DNA of 64,000 bases from JBBRCE01 sp038205115 (GTDB lineage: Bacteria > Planctomycetota > Planctomycetia > Pirellulales > JBBRCE01), in the NCBI GenBank assembly GCA_038205115.1, contig JBBRCE010000026.1, positions 1 to 64,000 of the forward strand. The letters are read 5' to 3'. This document shows, one piece after another, positions 9,422 through 17,233 of this stretch. How positions within the stretch are numbered: the stretch's first letter is position 1; every line of letters starts with the position of its first letter. The translations under genes and the position numbers were made by a program. The notes below the pieces were generated by a model. The model was not told the origin of the DNA. It made no database searches and worked only from the letters and a program-made list of their open reading frames with translations.

Positions 9422-9460
9422 CCCTTCGCAGGTTTCTGCCCCACCTGCGGAGGGTTTTTT
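9422..9460 (+). terminator. Strong intrinsic terminator, orphan
   Basis: Arms 9422-9433 and 9443-9454 form a 12-bp stem with one G-T pair and a 9-nt loop, followed directly by six T (9455-9460). The T tract marks the plus strand as the terminated one. No plus-strand gene ends nearby (the nearest ends at 9064). A second hairpin, TGGAAT/ATTCCA at 9392-9397/9409-9414, lies just before it. Confidence 0.8.
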
Positions 9461-9582
9461 AATGGATGGCCACGCTCGGCGGCGGCGGCGCACGCCGTCA
9501 GGCGCAGCAGAAGTCGTTTGCGACAGACGGTGCTGCGCTTACGCAAACGATTGTCAACTCGCGCTTATGCGAATCAGGCGGA

Positions 9583-9771
9583 CTAACGTTCTTCGAGTTT
9601 CCAGGCGTCGATGATGACTTCGCAGCCGGTCGTCATATTACGGAGTTTTTCCGCAATCATGGCTTTTTCAGATACGCTGGCCTTCTTAAGTTTTGCTTCA
9701 AAATGTGCCAGTTTTTTACGACGATGCCGACGACGCTTGATTTCCTTGTGCCGTTCGCTGATTCCACCCAC
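9583..9771 (-). CDS. Small basic planctomycete protein (DUF6800-like)
   Basis: 62-aa protein, very rich in Lys/Arg in its first half ('RHKEIKRRRHRRKKLAHF') and helical throughout, ending with 'GCEVIIDAWKLEER'. The GTG start at 9771 is backed by AAGGAG with a 7-nt spacer, one of the best ribosome-binding sites in the window, which is why this start was preferred over the longer frame to 9906. The pattern resembles a small planctomycete-restricted family that I recall as DUF6800, with basic N-terminus and conserved 'IIxxWKL' tail. Function unknown; nucleic acid or ribosome binding would fit the charge. Confidence 0.75.
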   Translation of the reverse strand: MGGISERHKEIKRRRHRRKKLAHFEAKLKKASVSEKAMIAEKLRNMTTGCEVIIDAWKLEER

Positions 9772-10147
9772 GCCAATTCTCCTTGTGAACCGATAAGCTG
9801 CCGCGCAAAACTGACCGGCACGATGCCGCCCGAGGGGCTTGGCACACGGATCGCCTGCGCCGCCGGTGCGCGTTTCCTGCCACACTTTTAACCGCCGTCC
9901 GGCCAACCGTCAACCGCAAGCCTCGAAAAGTCGCCGTCGCGTGGCTCAGACGATCGCGGAGTCTTTGCGTAGTCAGCGCATTCGGCCCGTCCGCCGGCAT
10001 CTGCTGCGACAACCATTACGATTACCGCAAACAACTTGTCGGTTTTCTTGCTTGGCTCGTTGTGTCGCACGTGAATCCAGGGCAAAATGCTAATCGCCCA
10101 GACTCGCTGCCGTGCGCGGTACGAGGCGAATTGTCCCGGAGAACTCG
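9772..10147. other. Intergenic region upstream of vgrG
   Basis: About 375 bp between the divergent small basic protein and vgrG. Open frames on both strands overlap each other and none has a ribosome-binding site or a recognisable product. It must hold both promoters, but no good -35/-10 pair was seen. GGAG at 10138-10141 is the vgrG ribosome-binding site. Confidence 0.5.
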
Positions 10148-12373
10148 ATGGCTATCACGCAAGAAAACCGCCCCATCGCAATCACAACGCCGCTGGGCGA
10201 CGATCAACTGCTGCTGGAACGTTTTACGGGCCGCGAGGCGGTTTCACGCCCGTTCACGTACGAAGCCGTAGTGCTCGCGCAACCGGATTTCGTGGTGGCT
10301 TACGATCAGTTGCTCGGGCAAAAAGTGTCCATTCGCTTGAACAACAGCGACGGCGATCCCCGCTACTTCGCGGGAATCGTCAACCGGATCAGCCAGGGAA
10401 TGCAAGTTCGATCGGCCGATACCGGCGACGTGTTTTTGCGGTATTATTTGCAGATCGTGCCCGAGTTTTTGCTGCTCAACAATATTGCCCAGAGTCGGAT
10501 TTTTCAGAACAAAACCGTCAAAGAGATTTTGACGACGGTGCTGACCGGTATCGACAGCAATATGACGTTCGCCAAAGACTTCGACGCGCGCAACTATTGC
10601 GTGCAATATCGCGAGACGGATTACCAATTTGCCTGTCGACTCATGGAAGAAGAAGGCATCCGGTATTACTTCGAACATACTTCCAGCGGCCATAAGCTGC
10701 AGATCACCGACAAAACCACGACGTTCTCCGATCTGCCCGGCGGGGCCAGTATTTCGTTTAACGATTTTACCGGGCTGCGCGATCAGCGCACGCATGAAGA
10801 CCGGATTTACGGTTGGCAAAAAACGCAGGAAATGCGTTCCGGAAAATTCACGCTCCGCGATCATTACTTTCAGGATCCCGATAAAACGCTGGAAGCTTCC
10901 GCCACCGTGCTCAGCAGCGTGGCGGTCGGCACCATCACGCACAAACTGGCGGCCGGCGGTAACGACAAGCACGAAATTTACGACTTTCCGGGCGGCTACG
11001 TGCGTCGCTACGACGGCATCGACCGTGGCGGGGCAACGCAAACTGCCGCCGTGGAAACCGATAGCGAACGAACGGTGAAAGTTCGCATGGAACAAGAGAC
11101 GGCCTCGGCTCTGTCGATTTCGGCCGAGAGTAATGTGCGGCGGATGGCACCAGGATTTAAATTCAGCCTCATCAATCACTTCGACGCCAATGGTAGCTAC
11201 CAAGTGACCGAAGTCGATTTTGGAGCCAGTATCGAAGGCAGTTACACCACCACGGAAACCGTGCCGCTGAAATACCAAAATCGCTTTGGTTGCGTGCCCG
11301 CGGCCTTACCGTATCGGCCTTCGCGCGTCACACGTCGGCCGACGGTCGCCGGCGCGCAGACCGCGGTTGTCGTGGGCGACACAAGTACGTCGGAAATTTT
11401 CAGCGACAAATTTGGCCGCGTCAAAGTGCAATTCTTCTGGGATCGAGACGGCAAAAAGGATCTCGATAGCTCTTGCTGGCTGCGCGTTGCCCAACCGTGG
11501 GCCGGCAAGGGCTGGGGAGCCATCTTTTTGCCGCGAGTGGGTCACGAAGTGCTGGTGGATTTCTTGGAAGGCGATCCCGACCAGCCAATCATCGTCGGCA
11601 GCGTTTATAACGCCGATCAGACCGTGCCCTACGAGCTGCCGGCGAATCAGACCCGCAGCACCATCAAAACCCGCAGTAGCGAAAAAGGCACGGCCGAGAA
11701 CTTCAATGAAATTCGTTTCGAAGACCTCAAAGACAAAGAAGAAATCTACTTTCACGCCGAACGTGATTTTAACCGCGTCGTCGAAAACAATGACACCTTG
11801 AAAGTTGGTTTCGATAAGAAAGACAAGGGCGATCAGACGATCGAAATTTATAATGATCGCACCGAACGCGTCCAAGAAGGTAACGAAAAAGTCACCATCG
11901 AAAAAGGCAACCGCACCGTCACGGTCAGCAAAGGCAACGACCTGCACGAAGTCAGCACCGGCGATCGCACGGTCAAAGTCGTCAAAGGCAACGATCTGGT
12001 CGAGGTCAGCACGGGCAATCGTACGTTGACCGTGAGCACTGGCAACCGCACGGTCACCGTCAGCAAGGGCAACGACTCGCACGAAGTTTCGGCCGGTAGC
12101 TTGGCCGTCAAGGTGACGGCCGGCGATGCCAAGCACGACATCACCGCCGGCACGTTCAGTGTCGAGGCGGGCACAGCCATTGAACTCAAAGTTGGCGCTA
12201 ACTCGATCAAGATCGAACAATCCGGCATCACCATCAATGCCACTCAAATTACGTTGCAGGGCAAGATCATCGGGGTGACGGCCGACGCCAAGCTCGACCT
12301 GGCCGGAAAAATGACCAGCGTTAACGGCGATGGCATGCTAATCCTCAAGGGCGGCCTGGTCAAAATCAATTAG
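10148..12373 (+). CDS. vgrG: VgrG spike protein (TssI)
   Basis: Trimeric spike of type VI secretion or related contractile injection systems. 741 aa. Residues about 5-400 are the gp27-like base ('LLLERFTGREAVSRPF', 'QYRETDYQFACRLMEEEGIRYYFEH'), 413-498 are the gp5-like OB fold ('SDKFGRVKVQFFWDRDG', 'WLRVAQPWAG', 'PRVGHEVLVDFLEGDPDQP'), and from about 568 to 690 there is a repetitive needle of short 'xVSxGNRTVTV' and 'VxKGND' units that would form the beta-helix. After the needle come about 50 residues and no extra toxin domain. The ATG at 10148 has GGAG 6 nt upstream. The next gene is an FHA protein 63 bp downstream; no other Tss component (tube, sheath, ClpV) is in the window. Confidence 0.95.
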   Translation: MAITQENRPIAITTPLGDDQLLLERFTGREAVSRPFTYEAVVLAQPDFVVAYDQLLGQKVSIRLNNSDGDPRYFAGIVNRISQGMQVRSADTGDVFLRYYLQIVPEFLLLNNIAQSRIFQNKTVKEILTTVLTGIDSNMTFAKDFDARNYCVQYRETDYQFACRLMEEEGIRYYFEHTSSGHKLQITDKTTTFSDLPGGASISFNDFTGLRDQRTHEDRIYGWQKTQEMRSGKFTLRDHYFQDPDKTLEASATVLSSVAVGTITHKLAAGGNDKHEIYDFPGGYVRRYDGIDRGGATQTAAVETDSERTVKVRMEQETASALSISAESNVRRMAPGFKFSLINHFDANGSYQVTEVDFGASIEGSYTTTETVPLKYQNRFGCVPAALPYRPSRVTRRPTVAGAQTAVVVGDTSTSEIFSDKFGRVKVQFFWDRDGKKDLDSSCWLRVAQPWAGKGWGAIFLPRVGHEVLVDFLEGDPDQPIIVGSVYNADQTVPYELPANQTRSTIKTRSSEKGTAENFNEIRFEDLKDKEEIYFHAERDFNRVVENNDTLKVGFDKKDKGDQTIEIYNDRTERVQEGNEKVTIEKGNRTVTVSKGNDLHEVSTGDRTVKVVKGNDLVEVSTGNRTLTVSTGNRTVTVSKGNDSHEVSAGSLAVKVTAGDAKHDITAGTFSVEAGTAIELKVGANSIKIEQSGITINATQITLQGKIIGVTADAKLDLAGKMTSVNGDGMLILKGGLVKIN

Positions 12374-12436
12374 CGCCGCCGCGCACAAGGTCGTTCGCTT
12401 CGTTCTCTCCCTACTCGTCAATAAACGCTGCAACAC

Positions 12437-13375
12437 ATGGCCGTCATTTTGCAAGTCACCGCGGGACCGCATGCGGGTCGTAAAACCTTTTTGCGGCCGG
12501 GACAGGTGATGAAAGTCGGTCGAACCGAGTGGTCGGATTTTAGCTTGCCACGTGATGCCAAGCTGGCCGAAGTTCATTTTGCACTGGATTGCGGCTACGG
12601 AATTTGTCGCATCCGCAACTTGGATAAAAAGCTAGAAACGCTGGTCAACGATAAGCCCATCAGCGAGGGCGACGTGCGACACGGCGATCGGATTGCCGCC
12701 GGTGATTCGGTTTTTTTGCTGAGTATCGAGGAAGCCGCTTCGATCATTGCGCCGCCATCCAGCGACGAGGCTAAGGCCACACCGAGCGGATTTTTGAGCA
12801 TCGACGATCCAGTGCTGGCGAGTGATGTTTGCAAGATCGTGCAATTGGATCCGCCGGCTATCGCAATGCTGCAAACGAAAACCAATATCAAAAAGTTCTT
12901 CGACAATTTGGTCGTCGGCAATCTCACCGCCGATGCAATTCGATTTCTAGCCCACGCACTTTCCAGGCGGCAAGCGGTTTGGTGGTCGTGCCAGTGCGTG
13001 CGGTCGGCGATGGGCGAAAAAATCCTGCCCAAAGATCAAGCCGCGATTCTTGCGGCCGCAGCCTGGGTTGTTGACCCCAACGACGCCACGCGACGCGCAG
13101 CAATTGAACCAGCCGAGGCCACCAATTTCAGCACGCCAGCCGGCTGGTGCGCCGGCGCCGCGTTTTGGAGCGGTGGCAGCATCACGGCGCATGGCATGCC
13201 CGTTGTGCTGCCCAAACCGACGCTCTCCGCCGAAGCCGCGGTGTTGGCCATCGAATTGGCGGCCGTGGTCGATCCAAAGCAAGTTGCCGCGCGCACGCAG
13301 GCTTTTTTGAAAATTGGGAGCGACGTCGCCGACGGGCTCAACCGCTGGCCAGCGAAGCAGGAGTCGCCGGCATGA
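12437..13375 (+). CDS. FHA-domain protein, probably secretion-associated
   Basis: 312 aa. Residues 1-95 form a forkhead-associated fold ('LQVTAGPHAGRKTFLRPGQVMKVGRTEWSDF', then 'GDVRHGDRIAAGDSVFLL'), which in other proteins binds phosphothreonine peptides. Residues about 115-310 are an alpha-helical domain ('QAVWWSCQCVRS' in its middle) that I think corresponds to DUF6931, known to me from FHA proteins next to VgrG genes. FHA proteins such as Fha1 are established post-translational regulators of type VI secretion. The position between vgrG and the Ala-rich gene, same strand with short gaps, supports a role in that module. The exact domain name is from memory. Confidence 0.75.
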   Translation: MAVILQVTAGPHAGRKTFLRPGQVMKVGRTEWSDFSLPRDAKLAEVHFALDCGYGICRIRNLDKKLETLVNDKPISEGDVRHGDRIAAGDSVFLLSIEEAASIIAPPSSDEAKATPSGFLSIDDPVLASDVCKIVQLDPPAIAMLQTKTNIKKFFDNLVVGNLTADAIRFLAHALSRRQAVWWSCQCVRSAMGEKILPKDQAAILAAAAWVVDPNDATRRAAIEPAEATNFSTPAGWCAGAAFWSGGSITAHGMPVVLPKPTLSAEAAVLAIELAAVVDPKQVAARTQAFLKIGSDVADGLNRWPAKQESPA

Positions 13376-13382
13376 GTTGCGT

Positions 13383-14423
13383 ATGCTTGATGAAGCTCAA
13401 ATATCTGGCCAAGCGCTGCTGGCCTCGCTGATGCCCACGATGCCGCCACTTCCGAACCTGGCGGGGTTGGGATCCGTGGGCATAGCTGCCAGCGCATCGG
13501 CGTCTGCCTCGGCCAGTGCGCAACTCTCGGCGGCGCTGGCGCTGGGGTTGCCGCCATTGTCGGCGGGCTTGGCGGCCAACCTGGCAGCCGTGGCTTCCGC
13601 GCAAGCGGCCATCAAAGCCGCGCTGGGCATCAACATCATGGCTGATGCCAACGCGTCCGCCAAGTTGAGCGCATCGTTGGGTTCGCTGCAAGCCAACGCC
13701 GGAGCGCTGGGGCCGCTGGCCGCACTCGACATGTCCGGCTTAAATCAATTGGCGGCGCTGGCCGGAGCGGTGCAGTCGATTCAGGCAAATCTCGGCATGA
13801 ATTTGCTCGCGCCGGGCGCGAGCGCCTCGATTGCCGCGGCACTCTCAGCGTCTGCCAGTGCTTCCGCATCGCTCAACATGGCGGCGGTCGCCAACCTCGG
13901 AAATTACGCCACGGCGCTCAATGCCGCGGCGGCGCTGGGGATTAATGTTTCGGCGGGTGCCAGCGCCGCAGCGCAGATTCGCGCGGCACTCAATCTGGCC
14001 GCCAGTTTGAAACTGCCTAGCATGAGCGTCCAGTTGATGGCACTGGCCAACGCGGGTGCGATGTTATCTTCGATTGCGGCCGTAAACTCAGCATTCGGAA
14101 TCAATTTAATGGCGCCCAATGCGGCATCGCTGTTGGCCACGCTGACGGGGCAACTCGGGAGCTTGAATATTTCGGCCGCGGTTGCGGCGGCAGCTTCCGT
14201 GAATGCGTCCAGCGCCGCTTCGCTGAGCGCCGCAATGCCGGCGTTGAGCATGAATTTATCGGCCGCTGCGTCAATGAACCTGGCTGCCGCGCTGGCGGTC
14301 GACGTCTCAGCCGTGGCGCAGGCTTCGATGGCCGCGTCGCTGATGGCCCAAGCGAACTTGGCGCTCGGACTGGGGCTGGGATCATCAAGCGCCTGTTCGC
14401 CAAGCTGCCCAATGGCGTTTTAG
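13383..14423 (+). CDS. Ala/Ser-rich repeat protein, putative VgrG cargo or accessory
   Basis: 346 aa, composed mainly of Ala, Ser, Leu, Asn and Gly with almost no charged residues after the first eight. A unit of about 55-65 residues recurs, starting with LGINIMADANAS, LGMNLLAPGASAS, LGINVSAGASAA and FGINLMAPNAAS, each followed by an amphipathic-looking Ala/Leu helix. The N-terminus 'MLDEAQISGQALLASLMPTMPPLP' is less repetitive, and the C-terminus holds the only cysteines (ACSPSCPMAF). There is no signal peptide. The ATG at 13383 follows the FHA stop by 7 bp; an ATG at 13314 inside the FHA gene would add a basic stretch unlike the rest. Family not recognised. Its tight coupling to vgrG and the FHA gene suggests an effector, a membrane-inserting protein or a chaperone substrate. 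Confidence 0.7.
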   Translation: MLDEAQISGQALLASLMPTMPPLPNLAGLGSVGIAASASASASASAQLSAALALGLPPLSAGLAANLAAVASAQAAIKAALGINIMADANASAKLSASLGSLQANAGALGPLAALDMSGLNQLAALAGAVQSIQANLGMNLLAPGASASIAAALSASASASASLNMAAVANLGNYATALNAAAALGINVSAGASAAAQIRAALNLAASLKLPSMSVQLMALANAGAMLSSIAAVNSAFGINLMAPNAASLLATLTGQLGSLNISAAVAAAASVNASSAASLSAAMPALSMNLSAAASMNLAAALAVDVSAVAQASMAASLMAQANLALGLGLGSSSACSPSCPMAF

Positions 14424-14450
14424 CTGCAAACATCGAGTGCGAGCTTTGCG

Positions 14451-14957
14451 CTATTTCCCTTGCAGCACACGCTGATGCATTTCTTGCGTGAGCTGGGCAA
14501 TTCGCTGGCTGAGTTCGCGAGTGAGTTCGGTCAATTCAGTATTCTGCTTCATGAGTTCAACCAACTGCGCGGTTTGAGTTGCCGCCACGGATTGACGTTC
14601 GGCAGCCGCTTGAGCGAGATCTTCGCGATGTTGCGCGTCGGCGTCGGCATGCGCTTTGTCGCGATCGGCCTGCCGCGTCTGAGCTAATAAGATCAGCGGC
14701 GCTGCATAAGCGGCCTGCAGGCTGAATGCCAGATTTAACAAGATGAATGGGTATTCGTCGAACTTAAACAGCCCGATCACGTTGAGCACGATCCAAAACG
14801 TCACGATCACGGTTTGGGCAATCAAGAAAACCGGCGTGCCGAAAAATCGTGCAAACGCTTCGGCCTTGAGTGCAAACCAATCGTTGCCGAAGGCGTTCGA
14901 CAGATGAACGTGCGGAATGTGAAAGCGAAAGTGATGTTTGCGAGACTCGTCTGACAT
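14451..14957 (-). CDS. DUF1003 family membrane protein with C-terminal coiled coil
   Basis: 168 aa. The DUF1003 signature is clear: 'GTPVFLIAQTVIVTFWIVLNV' (first helix), 'FDEYPFILLNLAFSLQAAYAAPLILLAQTRQADRD' (second helix and conserved loop). Residues about 105-165 are a heptad-rich coiled coil ('LAQAAAERQSVAATQTAQLVELMKQ', 'LTELTRELSQRIAQL'). The His-rich N-terminus 'RKHHFRFHIPHVHL' is unusual. DUF1003 proteins are inner membrane proteins of unknown function. The ATG at 14957 has a CGGAG about 10 nt upstream. It is convergent with the Ala-rich gene, 27 bp away. Confidence 0.85.
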   Translation of the reverse strand: MSDESRKHHFRFHIPHVHLSNAFGNDWFALKAEAFARFFGTPVFLIAQTVIVTFWIVLNVIGLFKFDEYPFILLNLAFSLQAAYAAPLILLAQTRQADRDKAHADADAQHREDLAQAAAERQSVAATQTAQLVELMKQNTELTELTRELSQRIAQLTQEMHQRVLQGK

Positions 14958-15074
14958 TGCGGCTGCGCTCCGAACTTGAGAACGTGATCGAACGTCAACG
15001 TTTGGCCGCATTCTAGGCGGCGCAACGCGGCAGCGTCAATGCAGAGCGGACTCTCGTGCGGTGCCGCGATATCA

Positions 15075-16469
15075 TCAGGTCTGGCTTTGCGGCGCGTTGC
15101 TTAATCCGCCATAACGCGCTTTGTTCTCAGTCCACCACTGCTGCCAAGCCTGGCGCGCATGGGCCCGTTCGTCAGCAGTGCCATCACGCCATTGCGTGGG
15201 CGAACAATCAAAGGTGTTATCCGTGAGTCGCTGCAGCGCGCGAGCGACATGAAACCGCACCAGACCATCACCGTCGTCCAGCAGAGTGATTAAGTCGGAA
15301 ATCGATTGCGTGGCTGCCAGATCGGCCAGAATCCGTGCCGCTTCGATCCGTTTGTTCCGCTGGGCGTCAGCAGGCGTGCGGCGCAGAAAAAAGATCATTG
15401 GCGGCACGCTGCCTTCGCCAAGTGAGCGGATTTCGTCTTCGTAGAGATTTGCCAATTTGGAACTGCCGATGCTGGCCAACAGTTGTTGGATGCGATCCTG
15501 CAACTCTGTGTCGTCCGGCGCTTTGAGTCTGAGCACATTGTTCATCCAACTCGTGGACAGCACCGAATCGTCCGTTGACTTTTCGCCGGTCAGCGTTCCG
15601 TTTTGCATCGTTATCTCGTGTCCGGCTTGCACCGTTTTTGGCCCAGCTTTGCCAGTCACGCGCGCCGTGCCCCGCAAGACGCGGAGTCGCGATTGTTGGC
15701 CGTTGCAGGAGAAATCGAGCACGGCCTCCTCGGTTTGCACGATCGCGTCAACGGCCTCGATCGACATGGGCGAACTGGAGCGCGCGACGGATGACCAGAG
15801 TTGACCGCGCTGGATCGCAATAGCGCGAGGCTGATCGAATCGCAATGTCGTGTCCGAGTTCATGCGAATGGCGGAACCATCCGGCGTCGATAGTTCGCAA
15901 CTGACTTGCTCGCCGGTGCAAACTTCCATGCCGCCGGCGATAGCGCCGCGCACGGGACAGTTAAATAATTGCAACTCACCGCGCGGGCGAATTTCCACCG
16001 GTCCGGTGGCGAGCGTCAGGCGGGCCATCGCGATTTCAACAATCGCCGGCTGCGGTATTGCGCGCGCGGCGCCTGTGGGTTCGACAGTTCCAACGGTTTG
16101 CGCCGTTCGCGAATCGTCCGTCGGGCGTTCAGCTTTTTGCCAGGGTCGAAACAGCATCGCAGCCAGCAAAAAGCCGGCGGCCAAGCCGAGCAACGCTGCG
16201 AGCCAAGGCCGCCGGAACATTGGCACGTCTGACTGTATGCGCGGCAAATTTTGCAGCGTTTGCTCAACGCGTAGAGCAATGTCCGCGGCCTTGATGCGGC
16301 GTGTTGCAAACGCACGTCGCAACTGCTCGTCTTGCCGGCGAAGCTGATCGGACAGCACTTGCGCCGAACTGTCGTTCGCCATGTGATGGGTCAGTACAGC
16401 TTGCGAGTTGGCGTCGGCTTCTCGATCAAGGACCGCGTTGATCAATTCTTCGCTGGAGCTAGGATCCAT
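15075..16469 (-). CDS. FecR-like anti-sigma factor with HEAT-like C-terminus
   Basis: 464 aa. Residues about 1-85 look like an anti-sigma domain of the planctomycete type ('SSEELINAVLDREADANSQAVLTHHMAND'), 87-110 are one TM helix, about 150-290 form a FecR-like periplasmic domain ('CELSTPDGSAIRMNSDTTLRFD', 'GQLWSSVA', 'LRVLRGTARVTGKAGPKTVQAGHEITM'), and 370-440 contain HEAT-like helices ('SISDLITLLDDGDGLVRFHVARALQRL'). It overlaps the sigma gene by 11 nt and its GAGGTGA ribosome-binding site sits inside the end of that gene, so the pair is co-translated. By family knowledge it should hold the sigma factor at the membrane until a periplasmic signal is sensed; the signal is unknown. Confidence 0.85.
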   Translation of the reverse strand: MDPSSSEELINAVLDREADANSQAVLTHHMANDSSAQVLSDQLRRQDEQLRRAFATRRIKAADIALRVEQTLQNLPRIQSDVPMFRRPWLAALLGLAAGFLLAAMLFRPWQKAERPTDDSRTAQTVGTVEPTGAARAIPQPAIVEIAMARLTLATGPVEIRPRGELQLFNCPVRGAIAGGMEVCTGEQVSCELSTPDGSAIRMNSDTTLRFDQPRAIAIQRGQLWSSVARSSSPMSIEAVDAIVQTEEAVLDFSCNGQQSRLRVLRGTARVTGKAGPKTVQAGHEITMQNGTLTGEKSTDDSVLSTSWMNNVLRLKAPDDTELQDRIQQLLASIGSSKLANLYEDEIRSLGEGSVPPMIFFLRRTPADAQRNKRIEAARILADLAATQSISDLITLLDDGDGLVRFHVARALQRLTDNTFDCSPTQWRDGTADERAHARQAWQQWWTENKARYGGLSNAPQSQT

Positions 16470-17028
16470 GATTCACCTCAAGTGCCGTCGACAACCGCTG
16501 ACGTAGCAATGCCCTGGCCTTGGTCAGTCGGGCGTTGATTGTGGCAGCCGAAACATCCAACATCTTGGCCAGTTCTTGGTAGGTTACATCTTGATAGTAA
16601 TAGAGCATTAAGACTTCACGATATTGTTCCGGCAGTCGTTCCACTTCTTGCATCAATCGATGAAGTTCTTCGGCGTGCTGTGCTGACTGGTCATCGGCAG
16701 CGGCGGACGTTAAGTAGTCCGCGGGATTGCAGCCTTCCCCGAAGTTGGTGAAGGGAACTTGCGCCGTCTGTTTGTTCTTGAGCCAATCGAAACAGACGCG
16801 CTGGGCGATACCGCACAACCACGGCCCGAACTTGTCGGGTTCTTTCAACGTGCCCAGCGCCCGATATCCGCGCAACAGGCCTTCCTGCGCGAGGTCTTCG
16901 GCGGCATGGCTAGAACCTGTCTTGGCATGGCACAGCGCAAGCACGCGCGCCGACCAACGGCGCGCCAATTCGCCGTAGCAATGCGGTTGGCCTGTCAGGG
17001 CTTGGCGAACCAGTTCGCCATCGGTCAT
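16459..17028 (-). CDS. ECF-type RNA polymerase sigma factor
   Basis: 189 aa, typical for ECF sigma factors. Region 2 is at about residues 20-90 ('AEDLAQEGLLRGYRALGTLKEPDKFGPWLCGIAQRVCFDW') and region 4 at about 125-178 ('LPEQYREVLMLYYYQDVTYQELAKMLDVSAATINARLTKARALLRQRL', a helix-turn-helix). The gene is first of a two-gene unit with its anti-sigma factor. A dyad-symmetric sequence at 17097-17114, about 70 bp upstream of the start, may serve autoregulation. Targets are unknown. Confidence 0.93.
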   Translation of the reverse strand: MTDGELVRQALTGQPHCYGELARRWSARVLALCHAKTGSSHAAEDLAQEGLLRGYRALGTLKEPDKFGPWLCGIAQRVCFDWLKNKQTAQVPFTNFGEGCNPADYLTSAAADDQSAQHAEELHRLMQEVERLPEQYREVLMLYYYQDVTYQELAKMLDVSAATINARLTKARALLRQRLSTALEVNHGS

Positions 17029-17096
17029 GCGGACGCCTCCAAAACGTCAGGCGCGCAAAACGCAGCACCTGCTCATTTAAGTAGAACTTGGTCGCC

Positions 17097-17114
17097 AATG
17101 TAATACGACATTAC
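17097..17114. promoter_or_regulatory. Dyad-symmetric site upstream of the ECF sigma gene
   Basis: AATGT (17097-17101) and ACATT (17108-17112) are inverted repeats with a 6-nt spacer, and GTAAT/ATTAC (17100-17104/17110-17114) form a second, interleaved dyad. It lies in the 205-bp divergent region between the sigma gene and the VHEWGTFT gene and could serve either. It shares the heptamer ACATTAC with the recA operator candidate. Confidence 0.35.
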
Positions 17115-17233
17115 TTAAAATATTCTTTTCTCGTCCGGCGACTATTGGATTTTTGGTTTAAGGGCTACATTGATGGTAGCTGGCCCGATCGAGGCCGCTG
17201 TTCGCACATAATCTTTCGGCGCGGAGGTGGACG

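Noticed and set aside
13338..13732. Arg/Ala-rich minus-strand frames across the Ala-rich gene
   Set aside because: They mirror the repetitive GC-rich coding sequence on the plus strand and have no ribosome-binding sites.
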